DNA from: Anabas testudineus
Lineage: Eukaryota > Chordata > Actinopteri > Anabantiformes > Anabantidae
DNA: 64,000 bases
Assembly: GCF_900324465.2 (NCBI RefSeq)
Contig: NC_046626.1
Coordinates: 21,432,496-21,496,495, forward strand
Direction of reading: 5' to 3'
A model generated the notes under the pieces. That model saw only the letters and a program-made list of their open reading frames with translations. It was not told the origin of the DNA and searched no databases. This document shows, piece after piece, positions 35,801 through 47,548 of the stretch (the stretch's first letter is position 1; each line of letters opens with the position of its first letter). A program made the position numbers and the translations under genes.

Positions 35801-38800
35801 CTCGACACTCACTACACGTCACAGCTTTAAAGAGCTTCACTGATGCAAAATGAAAACATCTGCAGGGACTGATCAGATAAATCTGAAGACACACAGAGAG
35901 GAAGATTAAGGAGCAGTTTCACACATAAGTTAAATTAGTTCACAATAAATATTTTGTCCTTCAACAAATCCGGACGCATGTTTCTGAAAAGATAACGATG
36001 AATGAGGAACTGTGAGCATCAGGGGTTAAACTCATCCTGCACCGACGTGGCTCCACCCTCTGTCTTGACAAAGAGAAACCAGGAAAATAAATGTTTTCTT
36101 TTCAACGCTGAATGTTGGGAGACGGACCAAAAATCAAAGCCATTGTACTGTTACCATAGAAACACCGGCAGTCCTGCTTCTTCAGCCTTCAAAGTCACAA
36201 ACTGGAGCTTTTCTGAAAGTGAAAGTAAAAGTACTTTTCAGGGGAGTGGACGACTCTGTGTTTGCTGTGTTTTCATCTTCACTCAGAGACAAAATGGCTT
36301 CACTGTCAGAGGAGGATCTGCGATGCCCTATTTGCTTGGACATATTTAAGGATCCTGTGCTCTTAACATGCAGCCACAGCTTCTGTGGAGTTTGTCTGCA
36401 GATGTTTTGGAAAGAGAGAGTAACCCAAGAGTGTCCAGTATGCAAAAATCTGTCTTTGGGGAAGGAGCTACCCTGTAACCGGGCGTTAAAGAACCTGTGT
36501 GAGAGTTTCTTACAGCAGACAGATCCGAGATGTTCAGAGAGTCTCTGCAGTCTGCACTCGGAGAAACTCAAACTCTTCTGTCTGGACCATCAGCAGCCGC
36601 TTTGTCTCATCTGCAGAGATTCAGAAAATCACATCAACCACAGATTCAGACCCATCGAAGAAGTTACTCGACAACACAGGAAGGAACTCGAGGAAACTCT
36701 GGAGCCCTTAAAGGAGAAGTTGAAGGTTTGTGAAGAAGCTAAAGTGAAGTTTGATCAAACAGCAGAACACATTAAGGTCCAGGCCCGACACACAGAGAGG
36801 CAGATCAAGGAGCAGTTCAAGAAGCTTCACCAGTTCCTAGAAGAGGAAGAGGAGGCCAGGATGGCTGCACTGAGGGAGGAAGAGGAGCACAAGAGTCAGA
36901 GGATGAAGGAGAAGATGGAGGCTCTGAGCAGAGAGATAGCAGCTCTTTCAGACACCGTCAGAGCCACAGAGGAGGAGCTGAGAGCTGGAGACGTCTCATT
37001 CCTCAACAACTACAAGGCTGCAGTGGAAAGAGTCCAGCAGCGCCCCCTGCTGGAGGATCCACAGCTGCCCTCAGGAGCTCTGATAGACCAGGTCAAACAC
37101 CTGGGAAACCTGAGCTTCAACATCTGGACCAAGATGAAGGACGTGGTCTCCTACACTCCTGTGGTTCTGGATCCAAACACTGCTCATCCAGAACTGATCC
37201 TGTCTGAAGATCTGACCAGTGTGAGACGAGGAGAGAAACAGCAGCTTCCTGAAAACCCAGAGAGGTTTAATTTGTACACATCTGTTCTGGGCTCTGAGGG
37301 TTTTAACTCAGGGACTCACAGCTGGGATTGTCGAGGTTGGACACAGCACAGACTGGTCCCTGGGTGTGTTAGCAGAGTCGGTGCCGAGGAAGGGAGCCAT
37401 ACTGTCTGGGTTGTGGACTTTGTGGTTCTGTGATGGTTTATACAGAACCCTTTCCACATCCTGTCGATCCTCTGTTCTTGTAATGAAGGAGAAGCCTCAG
37501 AGAATCAGAGTAAACGTGAACTGGGAGGAAGGAAAACTGTCGTTCTCCGATCCTGATGCTGACACACACATACACACCTTCACACACACATTCACCCACA
37601 GGTTGTTTCCATATTTCTGCACTTGGGCGGAGTTCCAACTGAAGGTTTTACCAGTGACACCTTCAGTGACTGTTGAATGAGGTTTGATGTTTCTCCTGTG
37701 TCCTGGACTCTGAAGGATTCAAATCTGGAACTCACAGCTGGGAGACTGAGGTGGGGGACAACACAAGACGGGAACTAGGAGTGTTCTCAGAGTGTGTGGA
37801 GAGGAACGGGGACTTATGGTCTGGATTATGGACATTACAGTTACTGTACGAGGTGACGAACCTCCACTTATCTCCCAGAGCAGAGTGAATCTGAACAGAT
37901 GAGACGTGTCGTTCTTTGATTCTGTTACTAACACACAGATACACACCTTCACACACACACACACACCTTCACAAAGTTTAATTAGTAAAGTAATTTTTAG
38001 TTAGTAATTTTATTGTCTTTATGTGCTGAAAGTCACTTCCTGTTCTTTTATATCTAACATATTTTTATTCAGCTGTGCGACATCTTGTAAAACAACATTA
38101 TTGAATTGGAACATTTCATTTGTCTGAAATTGTGCTTTTGTATTTGTTGTTGTCATTAAAATACAAAAGTGAATTTACTACCTGTTTGTTAGATTTTTTA
38201 CCAAGACAGTAAATGTATTAAACTTGAATCTGGAAGCTTCCTCACGTCTCACTGTTGAACTAAGCTGAATTCCTGAACCTGACTTTGATCCTGCTCTGTG
38301 GACTCATGCTGATCTACGTCTTTGTTGCTGTATCTCTCTCTCTTCATGTCTCAGGGACTCGGTGTCTGCAGGAGCGACCCTGGAGAAAGTCTACACCCTC
38401 CTGCCCCTGCTGGCCAACAACAGGGAGAGGAGGGGTATCGCTCTGGACGGGAAGCTGAAGCATGAAGACACCAACCTGGCGTCATCGAGCATGTGAGCAA
38501 ACAAGTCAGAGACGCAGCCAGAAGCTTTAAACGTGCTGCGTATGGTTCATTTTAAAATGTTGTCCTCGTCTTTCAGTATCAAGGAGGGTGTGCTGAAGGA
38601 GGTTCTGGGGATCATGGTTTCATACAGAGTCATGGTGAAGCTCATTGTTGGAGGGTCAGTACCGTGTGTTAAAATTTTAATTCATACAGTTTATTGATTG
38701 AGCCTGAGACACAGCAGATTGTGGTGTCGTCATGTTTCCCGTCAGTGTGGTGACATCGAAGTGCTTCATGTCCTTCCTTCCTTTATGTTTTCTGGTTTTC

Positions 38801-40945
38801 ATCTTTGTCTCCGCTGCGCTCACAGGATGATGGGATCAAGGTGAGTCGACTAAATTAATTAACTACAATATTCATGTAAAGTGATCTTGGTACATAACTA
38901 ATTAAATTAAATAATTAAAACTAAAATTAATTTTATGCAAAATGTATTGTGAAACCTACTGTAGTATTACCACCATCACCAAATCTACTTTTTAACCAGT
39001 TCACATATGTTGAACAGACCCAAACCTAATGTTCCAAGCAGGGCAAAGTGAGGACGTACAAAAAAGGTTTATTCTCACCCGGTCCAAAACCAGGGGACTC
39101 AGGGAACCAAACATTAATACAAAATGAACTAGTGCTGAGAACAAAGTATCAGACAAGAATGAACAAAACAACACAGGAACCAGGGAAACAAACCAACAGA
39201 AGAACCACCTGCACATGAACAATACAAACTAAACCCACAGAGTAACAAGAAGAGCTGCTGAAATGCAAAAACACAAACTAACATACAGAGTAACAACAAA
39301 AGTCATCAACGTACTAATGCTAACAAACAGGAACGTGTCATACTAACACGAAATACAAAGTAGAAAACTAAATCTCTGCAAAAGGCAGGAAACCAACTCA
39401 CAAACAGAAAAACAAGTCCAGAGAAATAAAGATAACAAAAAAGAACAACCTGATGTGTGCGGGGAAGTGAAGTCCAGTCAACCAATGAACACGTGGTGAA
39501 ATCCAACGAACAAACTAACAAGGTTTAGTCCAGGTGCAAAGAAAGTCCAACAAAGCAGCACTGAGTGGAACACAGGGAGCTGATGAAGGGAGGGGGACAA
39601 ACAGGGGGAACGAATCCATGATTAACGAGCCGGAGAGTGGAGGGAGAGGAAGTCCATATACGGGCAAACAGGAAGTGACGGGGAGGAGCGTGAGAACAGG
39701 TAGAAAAACAAAACCACCGTGACAGGTGACGGGAGGAATGAGAACACCTCAACTGTTTAGTGTTTTGAAACCAGAGGAGTTCATATTGTGTTATACTGTA
39801 AAACGATTTCACATCTTTCAACTTAAAATGTTTAGTTACACAGATCCATGTGTTTATTAATATAATTTATTAATATATTATGAAAAAACAGTTTGAAGAA
39901 GATATATTAATCCGAAACAAGTTGATTTGTGTTGCAGTGAGGTCGGCCTGGAGGTTCCCTTCAAACTGATGCATCCTAAACCTGATGCAGGTAAGAAAAG
40001 TTCACCGTGTGTTTAGTTACAGTTACGGACATGTTTTCACCCTCCACCTGCCAACAACAGTGACCTACATGCAATCAGCCTCTGTACATTACTGAAATAG
40101 GAGTTGTTAGTTATTATTTAGACTGAATTGAACAGAATTATTTGTTGTAATAGTTGAGAACCAGCATTTGGACTGAATCAAACTGTCATTTCTTTATTGC
40201 TGTCAACAGTGAGAGAGAGGTAAGATCTGAGCTCTTCAAGTGACAATGAATGAATGTTTGTGCTGTGTCGGCAGATCACACGCTGTTTGTTGTGCCTGGG
40301 GATGAACATGTTTATTGTGACACCTGGTGTAAATGTCCTTTGTCTGGTGCATTCAGAGATGAGATCATGTTCCCAGATAAATTATCACTTCATCTCTTTT
40401 ATGGCTTTCAATCCTCTGCCAGCTCCTGTTTACATCCCCGTGTCTCAATAGTCCAGCTGATCTGAGTTAAGGTCTCTGCTTAGATGAAGCTCCTCACGAT
40501 GTAGCTGAGATCTTTCCAGGTCCAAAACCTGAAATGGGCTCATTAAAAACCAAGAACCAGAGAACACAAACACCAGCAGCTGTCAGTTAATTAAAACGAG
40601 TAACATTCAGATCCACTCAGGTGTTGGACATATTGAGATCTCAGTAGTAAAATCAGTGAAGTGAAGCCCTTTATTCTTTATTCTGTAGTTTTCTCTCCTC
40701 CTACTTTGCACAATGAGAGTTAAACCCGACCTGCTCTGTATTCTTCTACACATTATTAATCCCAGTTATATTTATAACATTATAAATGGTTTCTCTGTGA
40801 CCCTGCTGTAATCTGCAGTGAGATTGAAGAGGAGATGATTTTCCATGAGTTCAAACGCTCCTACCTGAAGGGGATGATGGCCGATGACGACGACGAAGAG
40901 GGAAACGTGTCGGGTGGTGACGAAGCAGCGCCCAAAGAGAAGTAG
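32854..40945 (+). CDS. sag: Visual arrestin (S-arrestin, rod-type)
   Basis: Fifteen coding exons, phase-consistent (398 aa): 32854-32901, 33266-33326, 33701-33745, 34031-34230, 34845-34904, 34980-35047, 35174-35309, 35522-35606, 35722-35794, 38355-38492, 38577-38654, 38826-38840, 39938-39990, 40210-40219, 40819-40945. The protein begins [17 protein letters not shown] and has the finger-loop region [21 protein letters not shown], the [20 protein letters not shown] gate-loop segment and [17 protein letters not shown]. It ends in an acidic tail. Arrestins cap phosphorylated, light-activated opsins and stop transducin signalling in photoreceptors. The N-terminus and exon sizes (61, 45, 85, 73, 138, 78 bp) favour S-arrestin over cone arrestin ARR3. 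A 10-bp exon is also a known oddity of the human S-antigen gene. Two TRIM sequences lie in its introns. Confidence 0.92.
36215..36233 (+). promoter_or_regulatory. Interferon-stimulated response element (ISRE)
   Basis: GAAAGTGAAAGTAAAAGTA contains a perfect IRF core (GAAANNGAAA) extended by a third GTAAAA repeat. It lies 61 bp before the ATG of the sense TRIM copy, where a proximal promoter of an intronless gene would be, and on the same strand as sag. The motif is clear; function is inferred. Confidence 0.7.
36294..37680 (+). pseudogene. Sense TRIM35-like copy inside a sag intron, SPRY frame broken
   Basis: From ATG 36294 ([18 protein letters not shown]) the frame has an intact RING ([22 protein letters not shown]), B-box and coiled coil, and a PRY start, then stops at 37433. 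One extra base near 37328 (TGGGATTGTCGAG where TGGGATGTCGAG would hold the frame) shifts it; the rest of SPRY ([36 protein letters not shown]) stays open in the other frame to the TGA near 37680. It may be a recent pseudogene, a gene making a SPRY-less TRIM of 379 aa, or a sequencing error. It lies in the sag intron between the exons ending 35794 and starting 38355, on the same strand. From B-box to PRY it is nearly identical to the antisense TRIM at 30-31.5 kb. Confidence 0.85.
37716..37972 (+). pseudogene. Third TRIM SPRY-domain fragment
   Basis: Just after the sense TRIM copy, a plus-strand reading gives [38 protein letters not shown] and then, after breaks, a segment like [14 protein letters not shown]. 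These match successive parts of a SPRY domain in order. It ends in a CA-rich tract. It is a decayed partial tandem duplicate with no RING or B-box. Confidence 0.7.
39009..39723 (-). repeat. Interspersed repeat, possibly a solo LTR or similar fossil
   Basis: About 0.7 kb in a sag intron, purine-rich on the plus strand with no coding content. On the minus strand it begins TGTCACGGTGG, contains AATAAA close to the other end and ends in CAACA, a layout that would fit a long terminal repeat. I found no matching target duplication and no internal viral-type genes, so the family is unproven; another type of non-coding repeat is equally possible. It looks old and inert. Confidence 0.35.
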
Positions 40946-41165
40946 AAGAGAGAGTCAACAGACGGAGACAGTCGGGGTCACTCACAGTCTGCGCTAGAAA
41001 CACTGGGTTTAGTTCGAGGACCTTCTCTTTGATTTAGCATGTTCCACTATAACATGGTGTTTCAGGTCACTGCACATCATTTTCTAAAGAGAAGCACGTT
41101 GGAGTTCAGAGCTCTGACAACATTTGCTTAACAATGTGCAAAATCACAGATAAAGTCCTTGAATT

Positions 41166-41171
41166 AATAAA
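41166..41171 (+). terminator. sag: Poly(A) signal of sag
   Basis: AATAAA about 220 bp after the sag stop codon, followed by a TG-rich stretch. Confidence 0.7.
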
Positions 41172-43690
41172 GTGTCATTAGTGACAGATTGTGTTTTGAC
41201 TGTTTTAATGGAAGAAAATAACAAGCTATGCTAAAACGTAGATTTACTGAATTTATGTTAGTCTTTGATGTGATAATAATCTTAGAACTGCCGGAGCTTT
41301 TTATTAGATCCTATCAGTGTGGAAACCATCCAACAAAGAGATTTGACATCAGTTCCTGAGCTGAGTTTCAGTTTCACTCGACTCTGGAGGAAAAGTTCTG
41401 ACTTATTCTCAGCTCGAGTGACTCGATGGAAAAAACGCTGCTGATTCATTGGAGAGATATTTAGATAGAAAGCTGAACATCGGTGGGATTTGAATAAGGT
41501 GTGGTGATCTGTACAGTGTGAACTCTGCAAAATAAAAGATGATTGATGCGTTCTTGTATTAGCTGTTCTTAAACTGGAGGTCAGGGCACATTGTTCACTG
41601 CACACTACAACGGACAAAGACGACGGGGTGTCGTTGGTTTTATTCGCTTCAAAAAATATGTTTATGTTTCAATGTTTTTTTTTTTTTCATTTACAATTTA
41701 AATTTTAGGACTTTTAACTAAATCATCGAACAAATATCCCAAAATCTGAAGAAAAGAGTCAAACACGGGCCTCAGGAGAAGGTTTTAATTTCAGATTATA
41801 AATGAACAAAGACAATGATTTATCCCTGTTATGGGGTGAAAACAGCACAGGGAATTTAAAAAATTAAAAATGAAAAGATGTTATTTCATTATTTAAAACA
41901 AGGGGGCAAAGTTGTTTTTTCTTATTTTATGAGTAAATTCAAGTGTTTTCATTGATTATATGTTGCATAAATTCATAAACTTCAAAAATGCACCTTAAAC
42001 ATCTTAACAAGTTGTGTGACCGTCACATTTCCTTCAGGATTTTCTTTAAAACTAATATAAATTAAACAATTCCACGTGTTCTCCGTGCAGTTCAGTGTTT
42101 TATTTGACTTGAGAACAGGTGAAATATTTTCACTCAGCCGACACATTTCTTCATGTTTTAAACCCATATTTACCTGACTGACTAGTAAAGCTTGAGATTT
42201 TTTTAGCAGTCTTGTAGTATGATCCTCAAAACACCTCCGAACAGCACAGAGCTTCATCTGTACATGTCTCAGTGTGTCTGCATCCCTCATTTGTCTGTCC
42301 TCATGTTTCCTTCACAGTGTTTCCTTCACAGTGTCCCTTCTTCCTCTCCCTCTCCTTCTTCTAGTGCAGGCAGCTGATTCTCTCAGGGATTTTAAAATCA
42401 ATTAAGTTTTACAGTCTCTAAATCGACTTCTCACATGTACTTGGCTTCCAAAATTCTAACTGAGTTTCTGTTTCAACAGTTAAATAATGAAACAAAACAC
42501 CAAAATAGAAGCTTTATATTAGTAATGACACTTCTAGTCTGACAACTTGTTGTAGTTTGGTCAGTATATGTTTATCCCAGAATGACTCATCTGGAGCTCA
42601 GGCTGAATTGGAAATTTGTCTAAATACTTTTGTCAAGTTCAAATAAAAACCAAATAACTTTCAGTTGAATTCAGCTGTCACTGCTGGGTTCTTCTGATTC
42701 TAAAGCTGTTACTAGCAGAGCTAACTTAAAGATGTGTTAGATAAAACAAGAAATACTTTCTGATCATTGATTCATCCAGAATGTGTTAGAAGTCTGTCTG
42801 TTGTCATTTTCTCTAAAAATACTGTACAGTATGTTCAATAAGCAGGGTCTGCTACAAACTCTACTTCAGACTTCATTGTTATCTGAAATTAAATATCAGA
42901 GAATGTGTGATCAAAGCGGGAGATTGGTTGCAATACAATTTCTATTGTCAAGCATTAAAATGTATAGATAATCAATTTCTGAGGAGGCAAAGTGATAAAA
43001 GCTCTAATCTAATCCACAGCAAACTGATCTCAACCATAAAAATAAATTTACTCTGATGATAATAAGTTTGTTTTAAACCATTAAAGCAGCTCTGAACTTC
43101 TACAGCCAACTCAGAAAGTCTGCAGGAAGCTCTCTGATTTATTAAACTAATGCATGATCACATGTAAAGTCAAGCTGGCATGTGTAAGCCTACATCCATT
43201 AATAATTAATATGCATCTGAGTGCTGAATCATTGCAGTGAATTCATCTCTGCGTTTAAAGGAGGGGTATTTTCCTGCTGGATTTCTGAATCTTCTGTTTC
43301 AAAATTTAGTTGTGAAACGCTTAGCCTTAAAAGACACAAAATAAATGTTAGTATTAGTGACTGTATTTTTATACAACATGTAGTGGTGGATAAAGGGCAG
43401 ACAAATGTTTTTCCTGCTCTAGAAGACATATTTTAATAAGGAGTAAATTAACTAAACTCGATAGATGGACAAATTCAGATATTGATGTGGTGATGTGAAC
43501 TCAGAGGATCACCGCAGTCCGTTGGATTCAGTTGATTAGAGTGGAGACCAACAGACTGGCATTGAGTCCAACATGCTTTGTTTTCTTTACTGCTTCCCTA
43601 GAATACCCCCCCTTTAAAATGTGCAGTTATAAATACACAGTGTTTGATTTGGTGTGCGTGGAAGCTCCATCTACTCATGTGTGACCGAAT
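41172..43690. other. Intergenic region between convergent sag and collagen genes
   Basis: AT-rich, with a poly(T) tract near 41674. No exon or repeat family recognised. The collagen 3' UTR should occupy its right end; a minus-strand AATAAA at 43138-43143 is a candidate signal. Confidence 0.45.
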
Positions 43691-43693
43691 GAG

Positions 43694-46336
43694 TTACGGT
43701 ATTGTAGGGGGTGTTGCGGGGCCTTCAGGACCATCCCAACTAAAATCTCCTTCCTGATACTCCTTCGGAGGCTCAAAATCTCGACCCAAGGGAAAATCGC
43801 AGGTATCAGGGTACAGCAGGTAGCCAGAAAACGTGCTGCTGCTCTCAGCGTCGGTGTAAATGCCGTTGGTGACAGCGTTTTTTACCTGGAGCCACAACTG
43901 GTCTCCTCTAAAGAGGTGGAGGACAACACTTTGGCTGGCAGTGGCTTGGTTGTTTGCTTCTGTTGTTCTGATTACAGGGAAGAGGTTTCGAAACAGCCCA
44001 ACCTTAAGTGGTTTGTTAGCAACAGCCAAGTGGAAGCTGAAAATGTAGGTGCCGTTGACGGGGGCTGTGTAGATGCCAATCATTGGGTTGTAATTTCCTT
44101 GAAGGTTATAAATGACATTCATGAAAGGAATGGGTTGGTTTTCAGTAGGAAATGATGTGACTGTAGCTGCAGAGAATGCTGACTGGATGGTTGGGGAGCA
44201 GGGTCCAGGTGGCCCTACGGGACCAATGGTGCCCACGTTGCCTTTTAGCCCAATGGGTCCCTGGACACCTTGACCACCGGTGTCACCCTTTTCCCCTTTA
44301 TCCCCCTTTTCTCCCGGTTTACCATCAGTGCCGTTCGCCCCATCAGTGCACTTACACACACCCTTCTCACCTTGATCACCCTTCTGGCCATCTACCCCAG
44401 GGTCGCCAGGTCTACCCATGTCACCCTTATCACCCTTAAGACCTTTGGTTCCCACAGGTCCCTCTACACCAGGTAAGCCTCGAGCTCCAGCTGGTCCAGG
44501 GGGACCTTGAAGACCTGGTGGCCCCTGGATAGTTTCACATGACGCAGGGCATGTGCCGGTTTCACCTTGAGGGCCCTGTGGACCTGGGGGCCCCAACAGT
44601 CCTTCATCCCCTTTTTCTCCTGGAAACACAAACATACATATACATTTATTTTACAGACATCTTAACGTCCGGATGTTTTTTTAAATGATCCAAACTCAAA
44701 CACAAAGTTAGAGTCATATTTCTTTCTTTGCCCCATTTTTCTCCATAGTCTGTGTAAAGGATTAGAGCAGCTGAAATTCAGGCGCTTGTTTCAGCAATTT
44801 AACTGTAGTGCTGTAATTCCAATAACTGAAACTCAGTTTGTTTGTTATTTGTTTGTTGTAACTATCCTTTGTCTCTTTGGTACACTTGCACACAGTTGTT
44901 CCAGGTTGGTTCAATCCTCTGTGGATTTTGTTTGTCTCAGTGTTTTCTCTTCATGGATTTCCAGATTGAATCCAAGATGTTGAGATCAAGAGTGATATAA
45001 AGTGCTGCAGGACTCCTTGTTCCACCTGTCTCTAATGGTGCTCTAGGTCTTTATGACTGACTCATGATTGTCCTTGTGGCCATCAAGGTTTTTAACATTA
45101 ATGAGGCAACAAAGATGTGACAAGCTTGGATTCTGCTGCTGAAGTAGAACCTTTTCTCTTCTCTGCTGCTCATTTCTCCTTTACTCCATCGGAGAAGGCA
45201 AAGATTCAGAACAGACTCATTTTAGTCGACTCTTAAATAAATGCATGCGTTGGCCCCAATACCAGTTTACCTAGAGTGAGCTCAACAGACCTTTGAAGCC
45301 TCGCTCGCCCTTTGTCCCATTGAAACCAACAGGTCCATGCTGCCCTTTGTCCCCCATGTCTCCTTTCTGACCTGTAGCAACAGACAAAGACATAAATGAC
45401 CACACAATGCAAATAGATACGAGAGGTGATCTGCTGAGATGGAATAAACACATCTCTGTGCTAAACTACAGATTGAACTGATATGCTGTTACATGATATA
45501 TCTTCTCATGTATTACTGCAGTATTACCTATTCCCTGTAATGTTTTTGTGGTATTTTGTACACAGGACTGAGCTTTAATGACGATCATGATGTGCAGTAT
45601 CTTGTCCACCCTCATCACTAGACCATCTACAGTGACATTATTAAGTAAAACTCCAGGTGTAAATAACTAAAACTGCAACAACAGGACTGAGTAACTCATT
45701 TTGAACTCACCCTTTATTCCAGGAGAGCCTGTGAATCCTGGTCGACCTTTGAAACCAGTCATTCCTCTTATTCCAGGACTCCCTGGTAAACCTGATCAAA
45801 CATTACAGTCAGCGACTTCCACACTTTGAAGTGATCAAACATTAAACATGAAGTCTTAAAGTCTTGTTGCTTTCTGAACAACAGTTTCTAACACTTTTAC
45901 AATACAATACAGAGACTGAGTTAATTAAGTAATTTAAAGTGGTCTACATGCCTGGAGGACCCCGGTCCCCGCGGTCTCCTTTGGGCCCGGCAGTGCCTTT
46001 ACAGTGCCAACAGATGCAGAAAAATGGAATCTGGTCGATAGGTGGTGGCACTGGTGCATTCATCAGCAAGTCGCAGATCGCAGTATCAGGTACGGGGGGT
46101 ACCATTGGGTCGGGGGTCCCAAATGCCCGGTTGTAACCGCCACCACTGGGTGGCCATGCCTCTCCTGTGTGTGGAAACGGGGACTGTGTAGTGTTAGATG
46201 AATTACCCCAACCTGAGGGGAACCAGTCCGGTGGGGACGAAGGTTCTTCGTCTCCTGTGCCCTCCACATCGTTGGGCACCGTCATGAATGAGCAGAGGGA
46301 GGGAAGGATGAAGAGTCCAAGGAGTCTCAACAACAT
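43694..46336 (-). CDS. otol1: Otolin-like short-chain collagen with C1q domain (inner-ear saccular collagen type)
   Basis: Four coding exons, phase-consistent (490 aa): 46336-45952, 45791-45711, 45371-45291, 44619-43694. The signal peptide (MLLRLLGLFILPSLCSF) is followed by a non-collagenous N-terminal region with an NSSN sequon and a cysteine-rich FFCICWHC motif. Gly-X-Y repeats then run from about residue 118 to about 325, interrupted by CPASCETIQ and CKCTDGANGT. A C1q domain follows (AFSAATVTSFPTENQPIPF, GNYNPMIGIYTAPVNGTYIF, FSGYLLYPDT), then an acidic tail. Short-chain C1q collagens trimerise through this domain. The arrangement is that of otolin-1/saccular collagen, the otolith and otoconia matrix protein; collagen VIII/X-like proteins are the alternative. 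Exons 2 and 3 are both 81 bp, as in collagen genes. The first intron of the coding part begins with GC instead of GT. Confidence 0.75.
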
Positions 46337-46429
46337 CTGGAGGAAACAGGTCAAATATTGTTATTGTTCTTATTTTATGAATGAGTGAAATCAACTTGAG
46401 TTTGTTTCAGGAATTCTCCACAACCCAGT

Positions 46430-46760
46430 GTCACATTTTTTACATTTAGTCAAATACTGAAACTAAATACATGTAGTGAGTTATCTGTGCTGTAAGAAGT
46501 GATTCTACTTTTATTTCACCACCATTCAGAAGTAAATTTCATATTTTACTCCATGTATCTGACAGCTTTAGTTACTTTGCATAAACTAAAACAGAATCTC
46601 TACATCTCTAAAATAATAAACTAATAAATGTTGTTATATTGGAATGGATGAAGCAGTACTTTTGGTGCTTTAAATACATTTTCATGCTAATATAATAATA
46701 GTCTCACTTTAGAAAAGAACTTGTCATGTTAGATTTTTGCAGTACTTTTATTTATGAAGC
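46430..46760. mobile_element. Relic of a teleost hAT-like MITE
   Basis: Contains phrases typical of a very common fish non-autonomous element: TTTTACTCCATGTATCTGACAGC, TTTAGTTACTTTGCA and GCAGTACTTTTGGTGCTTTAA. It lies in the 5' intron of the collagen gene. A related end occurs at 63.2 kb. Boundaries are approximate and it is well diverged. Confidence 0.55.
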
Positions 46761-47548
46761 ACATGTGAAAACAAATCTGGACTAGGGCTGTGTGTACATT
46801 ATCTAGTTCTTTTAACAGTAGCTCAGGTCATTTTCTTTGTAGAGTACCTTTTAGGCAGAGAAGACTTTAGCTAATAACTAAGCACAGACTAACACAAACA
46901 TAGATGAACTCCAGTTGTTAGGATGACTGCTTCCCAAAGCACTTTATTCGTGACATAATGTTTCTACCTTCGAATGTGGCCGAGCAGTTGATCTGTTTAA
47001 TCGATCAAAGACACATGAAGTGAAATGTCAAAGAAATGTATTAAAGCTAATGTGGATTTTACACTGATTTGAGACAGTTGACCTTCCTACTGTAGACAGC
47101 AGATAGAAAACTGCAATTATTTCATCTTGTCTGTCAGGCTGTTGTACCTTTATCCTCCTTTGGTGTCAACTAACACAATAAAAAAATTATTCTCCTAAAC
47201 CCACCTGGTTTTACAGGCATCTCTCCCTCTCCCAAACGTTCCTCCTATTTCACTGTAAAATTGTTATGTGCTGACTATAAAGAAGTAGATTCAATGTAAA
47301 CGTAATTATCTTTTAATCTAATTAAAAGCCTGATCTGCAATGACTACAATTACAGTAGAGAACAATAATAAAAATAAGTAATGATTAAATAATTTGAAGC
47401 TTTTTTTATGCAAAACTTTTTGAAACATGCTGTTGGCAAACACAACAAGTGTAAACTGGAACTGGAAAAAAAAACCTCGACCATATTTCAGTCCGTCTGC
47501 GCTGCACCTACATTTCAGAATAATATGAATAAAAGAACAAAACTCACC

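Noticed and set aside
39009-39723. Calling this a definite retroviral or LTR remnant
   Set aside because: No matching flanking duplication and no internal genes, so it is listed only as a low-confidence repeat.
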